The notes: generated from the letters alone by a model not told the origin. 64,000 bases of DNA from Prochlorococcus sp. AG-402-N17 (GCA_003216455.1 QCIV01000001.1:124001-188000), one strand, 5' to 3'; counted from the stretch's first letter, positions 8,961 through 20,404 are shown. Translations and numbers: made by a program.

Positions 8961-9113
8961 ATGGAAACAACTAACTTTGGATTCGTAGCTAGTCTCTTAT
9001 TTGTAGGGGTGCCAACAATATTCCTTATAGGCTTATTTATTTCTACTCAAGATGGAGAAAAATCAAGCTTCTACTCTGACTCTAGTAAAGGTAGGCTTGG
9101 GCCAAAACGCTAA
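8961..9113 (+). CDS. psbM: Photosystem II protein PsbM
   Basis: This 50-residue protein begins METTNFGFVASLLFVGVPTI, one transmembrane helix matching PsbM, a subunit at the PSII dimer interface. The C-terminal extension (QDGEKSSFYSDSSKGRLGPK) makes it longer than the 33-38 residues usual in other cyanobacteria. It is followed 11 bases later by prmC in the same direction, and the ferredoxin gene precedes it by about 100 bases. Confidence 0.95.
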   Translation: METTNFGFVASLLFVGVPTIFLIGLFISTQDGEKSSFYSDSSKGRLGPKR

Positions 9114-9124
9114 AGCTTTTGTAA

Positions 9125-9994
9125 ATGCTTAGCATTTCTGCAGAAGAATTTTTAATTTGGAAAAAAAAGCAACTTTCTAAAGGAGGCGATCACCAATCTT
9201 TTGATGTTTTACTTGACTGCGTTGGCGGCATATCAAGAAGTGATATAAATTTGATAGCTATAAATCCTCGGGGAATTATACATTTAAAAAAAAATTTAGA
9301 ACTTTTGGAATCTATTTGGGATGATTATCTTTTAGAATCTTGCCCAATACAATATCTTTGTGGAATAACTTTTTGGAGAGATTTAAAACTAAAAGTTACA
9401 AACAAAGTACTTATCCCCCGACCAGAGACAGAGCTAATAGTAGATATTGTCTTCAATATATTTCGAAAGAAATCAGAAAAAATTTTTTTTGCTGAATTAG
9501 GAACTGGATCAGGTGCAATTAGTATTGCTTTGGCATTGGCTTATCCATTGAGCGAGGGAGTAGCAACTGACATAGATCAAGATGCATTAGAAATAGCCAT
9601 TAAAAATTTTATAAAGTCTTCTAAACAATCAAATTTGAAATTTTATTGTGGAAATTGGTGGTCACCTCTTGAAAGTTTGAAAGGAAAATTAGACCTCGTT
9701 ATTTCAAACCCGCCATATATTCCCAGAGATATTTATGAAAAATTACCCAAAGAAGTTAAAAATTTTGAACCTAAAGTTGCTTTATTAGGCGGCGAAGATG
9801 GTTTAAAACATATTAGGGAAATAATACAAAAAGCACCATTATTCTTAAAAGAGAATGGTTGGCTAATTTTAGAGAATCATTTTGATCAAAGTGAAAAAGT
9901 AAAAAATCTACTTATTAAAAATAAATTTACATCAATAGAAATTGTGAAAGATCTTTCAGGTATTGGTAGGTTTACTATTGGAAGATATAAATAA
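9125..9994 (+). CDS. prmC: Peptide chain release factor N5-glutamine methyltransferase
   Basis: This 289-residue SAM-dependent enzyme methylates the GGQ glutamine of release factors. There is a helical N-terminal substrate-binding domain (1-90), then the Rossmann methyltransferase with IPRPETE at 97-103, motif I ELGTGSGA at 124-131 and the catalytic NPPY at 195-198. Length and motif order are standard. It follows psbM by 11 bases and precedes tsaC by 22, so it likely lies in one transcript with translation-related tsaC. Confidence 0.95.
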   Translation: MLSISAEEFLIWKKKQLSKGGDHQSFDVLLDCVGGISRSDINLIAINPRGIIHLKKNLELLESIWDDYLLESCPIQYLCGITFWRDLKLKVTNKVLIPRPETELIVDIVFNIFRKKSEKIFFAELGTGSGAISIALALAYPLSEGVATDIDQDALEIAIKNFIKSSKQSNLKFYCGNWWSPLESLKGKLDLVISNPPYIPRDIYEKLPKEVKNFEPKVALLGGEDGLKHIREIIQKAPLFLKENGWLILENHFDQSEKVKNLLIKNKFTSIEIVKDLSGIGRFTIGRYK

Positions 9995-10016
9995 ATTATT
10001 ATAGGTTGATACCTAA

Positions 10017-10598
10017 ATGAATTTAGTAGACTGCAAAATTGCCTTGAAGACTCTTAAAAGTGGTTTTCCTATAATTTTTCCAACAGACACTTTACCTGCA
10101 ATTGGATGCTTACCAAAATTCTCAAATATTATTTATGAGTTTAAAAAAAGAGATAGAAACAAACCCTTAATTCTTATGGGATCAGAACATAAACATTTAA
10201 TTGATTATGTTCACCAATCAGCTAGAAAAGATTACGAAAATATAGCTTCAAAATATTGGCCGGGAGCTCTAACTATGGTTATTCCTGCTTCAGAAAAGCA
10301 GACTGTAAACCTAACCAGCAATGATCTTACTATTGGGTTGAGAATTCCAAATTCATATATGGCACAATCTCTTTTGAGAGAAACAGGACCATTGTTAACT
10401 TCAAGTGCAAATATTTCAGGTTTTAAAGGATCAATTACAGTTGAAGGTGTTGCTCTAGACTTCCCTTTTGTAAAAATTTTGGGCCCTATCCCCTGGGGAA
10501 AAAGTAGTGGAAAAGCTAGTACTATTATATTTTGGAAGAAAAGTGGAGATTGGAAGCTGATTAGAGAAGGAGAAGTATTAGTAAGGGAATTGCATTAA
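10017..10598 (+). CDS. tsaC: Threonylcarbamoyl-AMP synthase, Sua5/YrdC family
   Basis: This 193-residue single-domain protein makes threonylcarbamoyl-AMP for t6A37 tRNA modification. Motifs include FPTDTLPAIGC near 21-31, KKRDRNKPLILMGS near 44-57 (the KxR...K nucleotide and threonine site), and SSANISG near 130. The additional Sua5 C-terminal domain is absent. It overlaps the next small ORF by one base (TAATG), suggesting coupled translation. Confidence 0.93.
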   Translation: MNLVDCKIALKTLKSGFPIIFPTDTLPAIGCLPKFSNIIYEFKKRDRNKPLILMGSEHKHLIDYVHQSARKDYENIASKYWPGALTMVIPASEKQTVNLTSNDLTIGLRIPNSYMAQSLLRETGPLLTSSANISGFKGSITVEGVALDFPFVKILGPIPWGKSSGKASTIIFWKKSGDWKLIREGEVLVRELH

Positions 10599-10765
10599 TG
10601 TTTTTATTATTATTATTTGTTTTATTAATTCAATTTTTTACTTATTGGATATTTGAACCGCTTTCATCTTTTTTAGAGTATGTTCTCGAAATAAGAACTT
10701 TTCCTATCATTGCTCTAATAGGTTTAATCTGTTTATTTTCAGTGAAGAATATTGAACAGAATTAA
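10598..10765 (+). CDS. Small hydrophobic protein downstream of tsaC
   Basis: This 55-codon frame starts on the A of the tsaC stop (TAATG). It encodes two hydrophobic segments (MFLLLLFVLLIQFFTYWIF, and a second around residues 36-47) separated by a polar linker with SSFLEYVLEIRT. It is probably a two-helix membrane microprotein. No function is known to me. Translational coupling and the tight spacing argue that it is real. Confidence 0.6.
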   Translation: MFLLLLFVLLIQFFTYWIFEPLSSFLEYVLEIRTFPIIALIGLICLFSVKNIEQN

Positions 10766-10776
10766 ATAAATCAAAA

Positions 10777-10848
10777 TGCCGGCTAACAGATTTGAACTGA
10801 TGACCTTCGCTTTACAAAAGCGCTGCTCTACCGCTGAGCTAAGCCGGC
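10777..10848 (-). tRNA. tRNA-Thr (anticodon TGT)
   Basis: This 72-nt cloverleaf on the minus strand has a perfect acceptor stem GCCGGCT/AGCCGGC, D-arm AGCTCAGCGGTAGAGC, anticodon loop with TGT (CTTTTGTAA) and T-arm ATCAGTTCAAATCTGTT. Discriminator A; CCA not encoded. It lies just after the stop of the small membrane ORF, convergent with it. Confidence 0.96.
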
Positions 10849-10914
10849 AATCTTCTCATCTTACAATTAGGGAGGGTCAATTATCAGTATTTTTTTAGCT
10901 TTTTTTTAAATTTA

Positions 10915-11241
10915 TTACTTTTTGATATCTTTATTAGCTTTATCAGTTTTTTTGAATTTTATTTCTCCTGAAATAGTTCTTTTGATTGGTAAATTTGCAA
11001 CTAATGCAGTCATTCTATCCTCAGTCTCTAAACTTACTGCCACTTCTTCAAAATCAATTTCAACATATTTCGCAACAACATCAAGAATCTCTTTCCTCAT
11101 TTTATCTAAAAGATCAGTTGTTAAGGAACTCATATCAACTCTGTCATGAGCAAGTACAAGTTGTAATCTTTCTCTAGCTGTATTTGCACTAGACGTTTCT
11201 CTGCCTAGTAATTTATTTATAAGATCTCTGAGAGTCATCAT
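10915..11241 (-). CDS. minE: Cell division topological specificity factor MinE
   Basis: This 108-residue protein activates MinD ATPase and drives Min oscillation that places the division site. It has the [12 protein letters not shown] membrane-targeting N-terminus, then [13 protein letters not shown] (the MinD-contact helix/strand) at about 22-35, and the dimerisation domain through residue 90. The C-terminal tail is lysine-rich. It is the last gene of minC-minD-minE, one base after minD. Two adjacent ATG codons are possible starts. Confidence 0.96.
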   Translation of the reverse strand: MMTLRDLINKLLGRETSSANTARERLQLVLAHDRVDMSSLTTDLLDKMRKEILDVVAKYVEIDFEEVAVSLETEDRMTALVANLPIKRTISGEIKFKKTDKANKDIKK

Positions 11242-11242
11242 T

Positions 11243-12058
11243 TTAAAAAACCTTTGTTTGCATTAATCTCATAAATTTATCTTTAAGACTTTTTCCTTCT
11301 TTTTTTGGATCGATAATTGGCACATCTTTATTTGTAAGTCTTTGTGATACATTCAAATAACATTTTTTTGCAGGAGATCTACTATCTGAAAGTGTCAGTG
11401 GCTCTCCTCTATTCGTACTTATTATTACCTGTTCATCCTCTAAAACAATACCTAACAAAGGCAAAGAGAGAATTCCTTGAACATCTTCGATAGATAACAT
11501 TTCTTGACTAGCCATCATGTTAGGGCGAACTCTATTTATTACAAGTTGGATAGGATCAATATCTGAAGTGTTGAGAATCCCTATAACTCTATCGGCGTCG
11601 CGTACTGCAGATAATTCTGGGTTAGTAACAACAATAGCTTCTTTACAAGCTGCAAGAGCATTTTTAAAGCCATCTTCTACTCCAGCAGGGCAATCTACTA
11701 ACACAAAATCAAAGTTTTCACTAAGTAGCTCACTAATCTTTTTCATATCTTCGGGCTTCATCCAATCCAACATTCTTGGATCTCCAGCAGGTAGAAGAGC
11801 AAGATTAGGTTCCTTTTTATGTCTAACCAATGCTTGGTCAAGACGACAATTCTTGTCTAAAACATCTTGAGCTGTATAAATGATGCGATTTTCTAATCCT
11901 AGAAGGAGATCTAAATTTCTCAAGCCAAAATCAGCATCTAATACAGCAGTTGTTGCTCCACTATTAGCAAGTGCTATGCCTAGGTTTGCAGTTAAAGTTG
12001 TTTTGCCAACCCCACCTTTGCCTGAACAAATTAATATTGTGCGAGTATTCTTCCCCAC
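11243..12058 (-). CDS. minD: Septum site-determining ATPase MinD
   Basis: This 271-residue deviant-Walker P-loop ATPase has [17 protein letters not shown] at residues 11-27, switch motif [12 protein letters not shown] at about 39-50 and DCPAG at about 121-125. The C-terminus ([15 protein letters not shown]) is an amphipathic membrane-targeting helix. It recruits MinC to the membrane away from midcell. It is tightly coupled to minE (one-base gap) and about 110 bases downstream of minC. Confidence 0.98.
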   Translation of the reverse strand: MGKNTRTILICSGKGGVGKTTLTANLGIALANSGATTAVLDADFGLRNLDLLLGLENRIIYTAQDVLDKNCRLDQALVRHKKEPNLALLPAGDPRMLDWMKPEDMKKISELLSENFDFVLVDCPAGVEDGFKNALAACKEAIVVTNPELSAVRDADRVIGILNTSDIDPIQLVINRVRPNMMASQEMLSIEDVQGILSLPLLGIVLEDEQVIISTNRGEPLTLSDSRSPAKKCYLNVSQRLTNKDVPIIDPKKEGKSLKDKFMRLMQTKVF

Positions 12059-12169
12059 GATTTTTAAGATTTTCCAAATAATAAAGCCACTTGCAGAAAG
12101 TTAAATATTTTAAAGATTAAGTAATTCTTAAATTTATCTAGTTTGAATTAATTTATTGCAAATGATTGA

Positions 12170-12832
12170 TTAATTTTTACTTTCTATTATGTGTGGTTTG
12201 ATAATTATCGTTTGTTTATCTATTACTGCAATTTCTGGATAACAATTTTTGGGTTTATCCTTTGGTCCAATAGCTATCACATCTGCAATTCTTAACTGTA
12301 AAGGGTTTAGATAAAGTGATGCAATAGAGGCATTTTTATTTCCATTTTTCCCTGCGAATGCTATCCCTAGCAATTTGCCCCAGACGTAAATATTTTTCTT
12401 AGCTGAAACTATTGCTCCTGGATTAACGTCTCCAATGATGCATAGGTTTCCATTTGAAGATATTCTTTCACCTGATCGTACTGTTCCTTTGTGAAGAATA
12501 TCGTCTTCCTTTTTTGAATTGAATAACTGTAACTTATTTTTAATCTCTTGTTCTTTAACAAAAGCTGAATCTATTTTTAAAAACTTTCCACTTAATACAG
12601 TATCTCTATTATTTGAGTAGATGCATAAGGAACAAATATTAATTTTTTCAAAATGATTTTTTAATTTTGATAATTGATGAGAACTTATTGACTCATTGAC
12701 TGAGAAAATTTTTACTTCTAAAGGTTCCTTGATGGAAGAAAATCTTTTTAAAGTTTCATGGATATTATTTAGATCTAACAAGGAAAAAATTTCTGAATTT
12801 TGACTTTTGGTGTTAATTAAAACGATTTCCAT
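12170..12832 (-). CDS. minC: Septum formation inhibitor MinC
   Basis: This 220-residue inhibitor of FtsZ polymerisation has a variable N-terminal FtsZ-binding domain of about 110 residues. The conserved C-terminal beta-helix runs from about 115, with GTVRSGERISSNGNLCIIGD, PGAIVSAKKNIYVWGKLLGI and ASLYLNPLQLRIADVI, matching the MinD-binding MinC core. It is first in the min operon and directly follows the HD-domain gene (10-base gap) on the same strand. Confidence 0.93.
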   Translation of the reverse strand: MEIVLINTKSQNSEIFSLLDLNNIHETLKRFSSIKEPLEVKIFSVNESISSHQLSKLKNHFEKINICSLCIYSNNRDTVLSGKFLKIDSAFVKEQEIKNKLQLFNSKKEDDILHKGTVRSGERISSNGNLCIIGDVNPGAIVSAKKNIYVWGKLLGIAFAGKNGNKNASIASLYLNPLQLRIADVIAIGPKDKPKNCYPEIAVIDKQTIIIKPHIIESKN

Positions 12833-12842
12833 TGAATTAAAT

Positions 12843-14099
12843 CTAGGAATTGTTTTTTATTAATGCAATTTCATTTTTAATTTCATTTTGGATCATACCT
12901 GGATAAATAATAAAAGAGCTTTCCTGGGATCTCATTAAAGTTTTTATTAAAGCAGAATTATTTTCTAATGCGCTTTGATAAGTGCCGTCCCATATTTTGA
13001 GTGCATTGTTAGATTCAAAACCTTTAAAAGACCTTTCCTTAATCCCGCAAAATATTTCTGAATTATAACCATTCTTTTCGCATAAATTGGTGGCAAATGC
13101 AAGGATTTTTAATCTGTTTATCTTACTTAAAAAACTTATGTCTGATGCCTTTAATAAATCTCTGTCAATAAACATTTTGCATAGTGTAGAAAGTGGCTCA
13201 AAAGATTCATCTTTCCATCTAATCAAATGATAATAAAAGGTTACATCATCATTTTTTATGAAATCATCAAAATCAACCTTTGAAGGTGAAAAAATCCATT
13301 TATGTAGAGAATTATCTAACCAAATTTTCTTCTCATAATTATGTTTTATTGTATGTAATATTTTTTCCAGAATCCATGTTGATATTTCGTTTATCCTGTG
13401 ATTGTAGATTGTTCTATACATCAAGTTTCTGAGTACCAGGAAATGCTCAATAGCGATCACACCTTTTGGTTTGATTCCAATATTCCCATCAGGTGAAAAA
13501 GTAAGTGCTGAAATAATTCTTTCCAAATCTACCAAGCCATAATTAGTACCTGTGTTGTAACTATCGCGCAAAAGATAATCGAGACGATCGCAATCTATCT
13601 CACTACTTATCAATGTTTTTAAAGGTTTTGAAAATAGTTGTTTTGATTGAAATAATTCACCAATTTTTTTGGGTAATTCGTTGTCATACTTTTTGAGTAT
13701 TGAATTTATTGGAAAATAATTTTTAACTAATTTTTCAGACCATTGTTCGTGATCATGCCTAAATATTGTTTCACTGGTATGGCTTAAAGGTCCATGACCT
13801 AAATCATGTAGTAGAGCTGCTCCATAAAGAACAAATTTATTTTCACAAAATGAAGATTTACTTTCAATTAATCTCCTATAAATTTTTCTAGCTATACAAA
13901 AAACACCAATTGAGTGAGTAAATCTACTAGATTCTGCACCATGAAAAAGTAATGATGCCGCTCCTAATTGTTTTATTCTTCTTAGTCTTTGAAAAGCAAC
14001 TGTATCAATTAATTCCATAATCATTAATTCTTCTGGCTTCCCAGCATCAAATACTATTTCTTTATGAATTGGGTCATGAAAAATTCTTTTAATACTCAT
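12843..14099 (-). CDS. HD-domain phosphohydrolase (dGTPase-like)
   Basis: This 418-residue protein carries the HD superfamily metal site: RFTHSIGVFCIARKI near residues 59-73, ALLHDLGHGPLSHTSE at about 92-107 (the HD pair) and the later SEIDCDRLDYLLRDS near 165-179, which supplies the downstream Asp. This is the SAMHD1/YdhJ-like layout with a long helical C-terminus; members hydrolyse dNTPs or other phosphate esters. The substrate is not deducible. It lies upstream of minC on the same strand and may be transcribed with the min genes. Confidence 0.85.
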   Translation of the reverse strand: MSIKRIFHDPIHKEIVFDAGKPEELMIMELIDTVAFQRLRRIKQLGAASLLFHGAESSRFTHSIGVFCIARKIYRRLIESKSSFCENKFVLYGAALLHDLGHGPLSHTSETIFRHDHEQWSEKLVKNYFPINSILKKYDNELPKKIGELFQSKQLFSKPLKTLISSEIDCDRLDYLLRDSYNTGTNYGLVDLERIISALTFSPDGNIGIKPKGVIAIEHFLVLRNLMYRTIYNHRINEISTWILEKILHTIKHNYEKKIWLDNSLHKWIFSPSKVDFDDFIKNDDVTFYYHLIRWKDESFEPLSTLCKMFIDRDLLKASDISFLSKINRLKILAFATNLCEKNGYNSEIFCGIKERSFKGFESNNALKIWDGTYQSALENNSALIKTLMRSQESSFIIYPGMIQNEIKNEIALIKNNS

Positions 14100-14135
14100 A
14101 ATTTAAAGATTTTTTATTTTCAATCTTTAGCCATT

Positions 14136-15422
14136 TCAAGATTTAATTTTTTCATCGTTTGATTCAATAGTTTGAACTGAAACTTCTTCTTTTTCTAGCA
14201 GCGACCCCAGAAATAATTCTGCATTCCTCACCCATTTATCATCATTACTTCCATAATCACTTGCATCCGGGAGATCAAGTAATTTGTCAGGAGTCATACC
14301 TTGTCCTTGAATATTATTACCTTTGGGGGTTAAGTAACTAGCCACGGTTATAGCAATACCACTATCTTCTCCCAAACTTTTTAGAGATTGAATTAAACCT
14401 TTCCCATAAGTTTGTTCTCCCATAAGAATTGATCTCTCATTATCTTGTAAAGAACCAGCAAGTATTTCACTGGCACTTGCAGTACCTTTATTTACTAAAG
14501 TCACCATTGGTCCATCAAAAGATGTCTCTTTTTGAGAAATAATTGCATCTTTGATTCCATTTCTATCTTTTGTCTCGACTACAGGTTTCTCACTTAATAA
14601 TGAGTCTGCAACTGCTATACCTGAGCTTACTAGTCCCCCTGAATTATTTCTAAGATCCAAGATTAAGGCCTCAACCTCTTTATCTTTTAACTCTTGAAGT
14701 GCCTCTTCAACTTTTTTGGGTACGCTTTCGCTGAATTGAGTTATCCTTAAATATCCTATTGTGTGAGAATCTTCTCTTAATCTTTTTGTTCTAACTGGTC
14801 TGAGATCTACCGATCGCCTTTCTAAATCGAATTCCCTAATTTCTCCTGATTCCGAAGATACTTCAACTAAAACTTTTGTCCCTGATTCACCTCTTAACTT
14901 AGAGGCTGTACTCGCAAGCCCCAATTTTTCTGATGAGATTCCGTCCACTGTCTCTATCAAGTCCCCGCTTACTATCCCAGCTTCTTCAGCTGGCGAACCT
15001 CCAAGAGTAGAGATAACCTTAACTTTTTTGTCATCATCTACACCTAATTGGAGCCCAACACCATTTATTTCACTACCAAAATTACTTGATTTCAGTAGTT
15101 CATAATCTTTAGGGCGTAAAATTCTTGTATATGGATCTTCTAGAGGTCTTAACATGTCTTCAATTGCGGAATAAGCCTCTTCACTTGTTTCAATTTGTTT
15201 CTGTAATGTTTTTTGTCTAATTCTTTTCCATTGGACTTCATCAAACTTTTCTGGATCATAAAAACCTTCGTTTACCAAGGTCCAAGCGTCAAGTACTAAT
15301 TGCCTGCTATCACTGAGAGCATCCACTCTTTCAATTAATAAAAGATTAATAGAAAAAACAATGATCATTAATGCAGTGAGCACAGTTTTGAATGTTAAAA
15401 GTTTGTTAAAAGATGAATTCAT
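14136..15422 (-). CDS. ctpA: Carboxyl-terminal processing protease (D1 processing type)
   Basis: This S41 serine protease has an N-terminal hydrophobic segment (about 11-30) for lumenal or periplasmic export. A PDZ domain spans roughly 115-190 (INGVGLQLGV...GSPAEEAGI) and the catalytic domain has the Ser/Lys dyad in NKGTASASEILAG (first Ser of SAS) and TYGKGL. The catalytic Ser and Lys are 25 residues apart, as in D1 protease. It probably trims precursor D1 or other lumenal proteins. I prefer the ATG at 15422 (MNSSFNKLL). An ATG at 15443 adds seven residues but would overlap the petB leader. Confidence 0.92.
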   Translation of the reverse strand: MNSSFNKLLTFKTVLTALMIIVFSINLLLIERVDALSDSRQLVLDAWTLVNEGFYDPEKFDEVQWKRIRQKTLQKQIETSEEAYSAIEDMLRPLEDPYTRILRPKDYELLKSSNFGSEINGVGLQLGVDDDKKVKVISTLGGSPAEEAGIVSGDLIETVDGISSEKLGLASTASKLRGESGTKVLVEVSSESGEIREFDLERRSVDLRPVRTKRLREDSHTIGYLRITQFSESVPKKVEEALQELKDKEVEALILDLRNNSGGLVSSGIAVADSLLSEKPVVETKDRNGIKDAIISQKETSFDGPMVTLVNKGTASASEILAGSLQDNERSILMGEQTYGKGLIQSLKSLGEDSGIAITVASYLTPKGNNIQGQGMTPDKLLDLPDASDYGSNDDKWVRNAELFLGSLLEKEEVSVQTIESNDEKIKS

Positions 15423-15493
15423 TGGGTTAAGTGTTAACACCAAGTATAAGAATTTTAAGTAAGCTCTTTATATCAAAGCTAATTTTTTTTTGG

Positions 15494-16150
15494 ATGGCGA
15501 ATTCTTCATCTGTTTATGACTGGTTTCAAGAAAGGCTTGAAATCCAAGACATAACTGACGACGTAACTTCCAAGTACGTACCCCCTCACGTAAATATTTT
15601 TTATTGTTTGGGTGGCATAACTTTAGTATGCTTCCTAATTCAATTTGCAACAGGTTTTGCAATGACTTTTTACTATAAGCCAACAGTTACTCAAGCTTAT
15701 AGTTCAGTAAGTTATTTGATGACCGATGTAAGTTTTGGATGGTTAATACGATCTGTTCATAGATGGAGTGCATCAATGATGGTTCTGATGTTAATCCTTC
15801 ATGTTTTTAGAGTTTATCTTACCGGAGGTTTCAAAAGACCTAGAGAATTAACTTGGGTGACAGGTGTTGTAATGGCAGTGATAACAGTAGCTTTTGGAGT
15901 TACAGGATACTCATTACCTTGGGATCAAGTTGGTTATTGGGCAGTCAAGATTGTTTCAGGAGTACCTGCTGCAATACCAGTAATTGGCGATTTTATGGTC
16001 GAATTGCTGAGAGGTGGAGAAAGTGTTGGACAATCAACTCTTACAAGATTTTATAGCCTTCATACTTTTGTCTTGCCCTGGTCATTAGCAGTTTTCATGT
16101 TGATGCACTTTTTAATGATTCGTAAACAGGGTATTTCAGGTCCCTTATAA
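15494..16150 (+). CDS. petB: Cytochrome b6
   Basis: This 218-residue subunit of cytochrome b6f has four transmembrane helices with haem-ligating histidines in [20 protein letters not shown] and [17 protein letters not shown]. The Qn-site region includes [15 protein letters not shown]. The frame is open from 15431, but the conserved start [20 protein letters not shown] is at 15494. It mediates plastoquinol oxidation between the photosystems in the thylakoid. It is divergent from ctpA with only about 70 bases between starts, and cotranscribed with petD. Confidence 0.98.
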   Translation: MANSSSVYDWFQERLEIQDITDDVTSKYVPPHVNIFYCLGGITLVCFLIQFATGFAMTFYYKPTVTQAYSSVSYLMTDVSFGWLIRSVHRWSASMMVLMLILHVFRVYLTGGFKRPRELTWVTGVVMAVITVAFGVTGYSLPWDQVGYWAVKIVSGVPAAIPVIGDFMVELLRGGESVGQSTLTRFYSLHTFVLPWSLAVFMLMHFLMIRKQGISGPL

Positions 16151-16182
16151 ACTTTTATAATTAAACCAATACTATTTTCCGC

Positions 16183-16665
16183 ATGTCTACATTAAAAAAA
16201 CCAGATTTAGCTGATCCAAAATTAAGAGCAAAACTAGCTAAAGGTATGGGCCATAATTATTATGGTGAGCCAGCTTGGCCAAATGATTTACTATATATAT
16301 TTCCAGTAGTTATTTTAGGTACTATTGCTTGTGTAGTTGGACTAGCAGTTCTTGATCCTGCCATGCTTGGAGACAAAGCAAATCCATTCGCCACCCCTTT
16401 AGAAATTCTCCCTGAATGGTACCTTTATCCAGTTTTCCAAATACTTAGGGTAGTTCCTAATAAACTTTTGGGTATCGCACTTCAAACATTAATTCCTCTT
16501 GGATTAATGATTTTACCCTTTATTGAAAACGTTAATAAATTTTCAAATCCATTTAGAAGACCAATAGCTATGTCTGTTTTCTTGTTCGGAACCTTTTTAA
16601 CAATATATCTCGGTATTGGAGCCTGTTTGCCAATTGATAAATCACTAACCCTAGGATTATTTTAG
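16183..16665 (+). CDS. petD: Cytochrome b6f complex subunit IV
   Basis: This 160-residue subunit begins [20 protein letters not shown] and shows the [35 protein letters not shown] signature in its first 45 residues, in segments. The Qo-site PEWY is in [14 protein letters not shown], and there are three transmembrane helices. It completes the cytochrome b fold with PetB. It follows petB by 32 bases and converges on the invertase gene, whose stop is 2 bases away, with no visible terminator between. Confidence 0.98.
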   Translation: MSTLKKPDLADPKLRAKLAKGMGHNYYGEPAWPNDLLYIFPVVILGTIACVVGLAVLDPAMLGDKANPFATPLEILPEWYLYPVFQILRVVPNKLLGIALQTLIPLGLMILPFIENVNKFSNPFRRPIAMSVFLFGTFLTIYLGIGACLPIDKSLTLGLF

Positions 16666-16667
16666 GC

Positions 16668-18107
16668 TTAAATTTTAAACATATCTAGATCATTATCCTC
16701 ATTTCTTAGAAAATGATTCATTAACAAAAATCCAACAATTGTCCAGGTTTGATACGTTCTTGATTGTTGTCCAACCCAAGTACCTGTAGGGCCATCAAAA
16801 TATTCTGCCCATTCTTGCTTAGGTAATTGATTAAGTTGACACCAATATGATTCCTCTATTAAGGATTTCATTTCTTCCATGAGAATCACATCATCTGAAC
16901 CATAATTTTTTTGATGCAATAGAACTGCTGCACCAAAAAACCAAAGTAAACTTGGCCAATGCCCACCGTTGTGGTAACTCCAAGGCCAATTCTTTGGATC
17001 TGATCCAGTTTTATTTTGCCATTCTTCAACATCCATATGAGGATGACAAATTCTCATGGGCATCTGAGCCATTAAATGCTGTCTGTTATGTAAGACTAAT
17101 CTAAATAGAGCTCTTTGTTCTTCTGGAGGCAGTACTCCGAACATACATGCTAAAGAATTACCTAAACTGTAAAATCGAAAGTCAGGCCTTCCTGTCCTAA
17201 TATTTCCTATTAAGTAACCACCTCTATTCTCTAACCAATCTTGTAGCCATGAAGGAACTACTTGAGGTTGAACGTTAAATTCATTGAAGTGTTGATCATC
17301 TCCATACTGCTCAGTTGGCCTTCTTCTTAAAATTTGCATTGTTTGGCTAGTAACCCAATAATGTTTTAAAAGAAAACTTCCTAAATCCTTAACCCATTGA
17401 TTTGTAAGAATAAGTCTTTGGTCTAAAAGTCTACTAACATGATCTGCTCTACTTAATTCCATTAGGTTTATACAACTTTTTAGACATCCATGAAGTAGAA
17501 CTTCAACTTCTAGAGGTGCTCCCCATACATCCATAGGTCTATCAATCATAAATGCGCAATCTGGAACAAAAAGTACTGGGGTACCCTCAAATGTTGGATG
17601 TAGAACTAGATCTAATAGAAGTTGAATACCTCTTTGAACGCTTTGACTTTTTCCGAAGGCATAATCGCCGCTTTTATTGACATAATACCAACATAAAATT
17701 GGCCACCATAAACTTGCATCTGCTGAAGTAATCCTCCCTATTGACCTCTGACCATAGTCTCCAATGAGCTTTCCATTTTCTTCAACGAAACTTGTAGGAA
17801 ATACGCCACGTGTTTGGTAATTTGCGCTTTGCAATTCAAGACATACACTTAGAAACTTTTTGACGATTTCGTAACGTTTTTGGGTAATGAGGTAAATCAT
17901 TACAGGGACGTTGTCTCTTAAAAATATTTCACCATAATTTAATTTTTTGTTTTTTGTTGGGTGTTCTAGCGCAGCTACGCTTCCCACTAACTCTCCTGAT
18001 ATTTCAACTAAAGTCTTTTCGAAGTGTTTTTTTGCATTTGTTACAATTTTTTCCTCATCGGAACTTGGCCTTACTCTTAAATTTTTTTGACTAAATCTTT
18101 CTGCCAT
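16668..18107 (-). CDS. Neutral/alkaline invertase, glycoside hydrolase family 100
   Basis: This 479-residue protein is full length for the cytosolic GH100 family that hydrolyses sucrose to glucose and fructose. Recognisable blocks are the (alpha/alpha)6-barrel motifs NYGEIFLRDNVPVMIYL (about 57-73), DASLWWPILCWYYVNKSGDY (about 130-149), IDRPMDVWGAPLEVE (about 188-202, including a candidate catalytic Asp), and WPWSYHNGGHWPSLLWFFG near 373. In marine picocyanobacteria it can act on sucrose used as compatible solute. It is monocistronic and tail to tail with petD. Confidence 0.9.
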   Translation of the reverse strand: MAERFSQKNLRVRPSSDEEKIVTNAKKHFEKTLVEISGELVGSVAALEHPTKNKKLNYGEIFLRDNVPVMIYLITQKRYEIVKKFLSVCLELQSANYQTRGVFPTSFVEENGKLIGDYGQRSIGRITSADASLWWPILCWYYVNKSGDYAFGKSQSVQRGIQLLLDLVLHPTFEGTPVLFVPDCAFMIDRPMDVWGAPLEVEVLLHGCLKSCINLMELSRADHVSRLLDQRLILTNQWVKDLGSFLLKHYWVTSQTMQILRRRPTEQYGDDQHFNEFNVQPQVVPSWLQDWLENRGGYLIGNIRTGRPDFRFYSLGNSLACMFGVLPPEEQRALFRLVLHNRQHLMAQMPMRICHPHMDVEEWQNKTGSDPKNWPWSYHNGGHWPSLLWFFGAAVLLHQKNYGSDDVILMEEMKSLIEESYWCQLNQLPKQEWAEYFDGPTGTWVGQQSRTYQTWTIVGFLLMNHFLRNEDNDLDMFKI

Positions 18108-18710
18108 TTCATTTATATCCCTTTATTTAAGCCTAGTTGTTTAAAGAGAGTTTGAACAAATAAAAAATTAATAAAAAATTTTTGTATAAAAGGTTGCATA
18201 ATTACAGTCGGATGGTTTAGTATTTTCTTCTGGGCAGAAATATTCTTTTTGCATTGTTCAAGCAATTACCTAAAATCTGATTTTTGGTAAATGAATGAAT
18301 ATTCTGGAGTTTTGATTTAGATCATTATTTTCAGCCAGAAGAAGGGTTTTCCCTTCAAAATGAGTTACTCACTTGTTGTTTAACTCTGCACCTAGAAAAT
18401 TTAAAAACTTAGGAACTGATGCTTTTATTGCGTCAAGAAAACTAAATTTTTTTTAGTTATTTCAAGATGTACATGCAATAAAGGTGTGAGGTCCCGTCAA
18501 GAATATATAAAAATGTCATCAATCGCTAACTTTTAGCTTTGATGTAAACGGATCTGAGATCTTGGAAAGTCACTTTAGAAATATTTTAATGTGCACTCAA
18601 TGTAATCCTTAAATTTTAAGGAGGCTGAAGCTAAATACAAAAAACTGAATTTTTTATTTGGATAAAGCAATTCAATTTGAGTAGATTTATCTACAAAAGG
18701 ATTTGAACAC
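18108..18710 (+). other. Long non-coding leader upstream of the rRNA operon
   Basis: No ORF worth calling lies in these 600 bases. The region must hold the invertase promoter (left) and the rRNA promoter and antitermination leader (right). A perfect 9-bp inverted repeat TTCTTCTGG/CCAGAAGAA spans 18225-18233 and 18335-18343, followed at once by the hairpin GAAGGG-TTTT-CCCTTC (18341-18356). I could not fix -35/-10 boxes convincingly. Confidence 0.5.
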
Positions 18711-20192
<1,482 letters not shown>

Positions 20193-20318
20193 ACAGGGAG
20201 ACAACAAAATGTTTAATATTATTATTTTGTCACCTTAGGTCGATCGGTATCTCACATTTTTAATTAATTAAGAATTTCATTTCCTAAGTTTTTCTAGGTC
20301 ACACCCATTATTTTTCCT

Positions 20319-20392
<74 letters not shown>

Positions 20393-20404
20393 TATCTCTA
20401 TGTT

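Noticed and set aside
15431..15493. 21-codon N-terminal extension of petB
   Set aside because: Cytochrome b6 begins [15 protein letters not shown]; the extension is hydrophobic noise overlapping the ctpA start.
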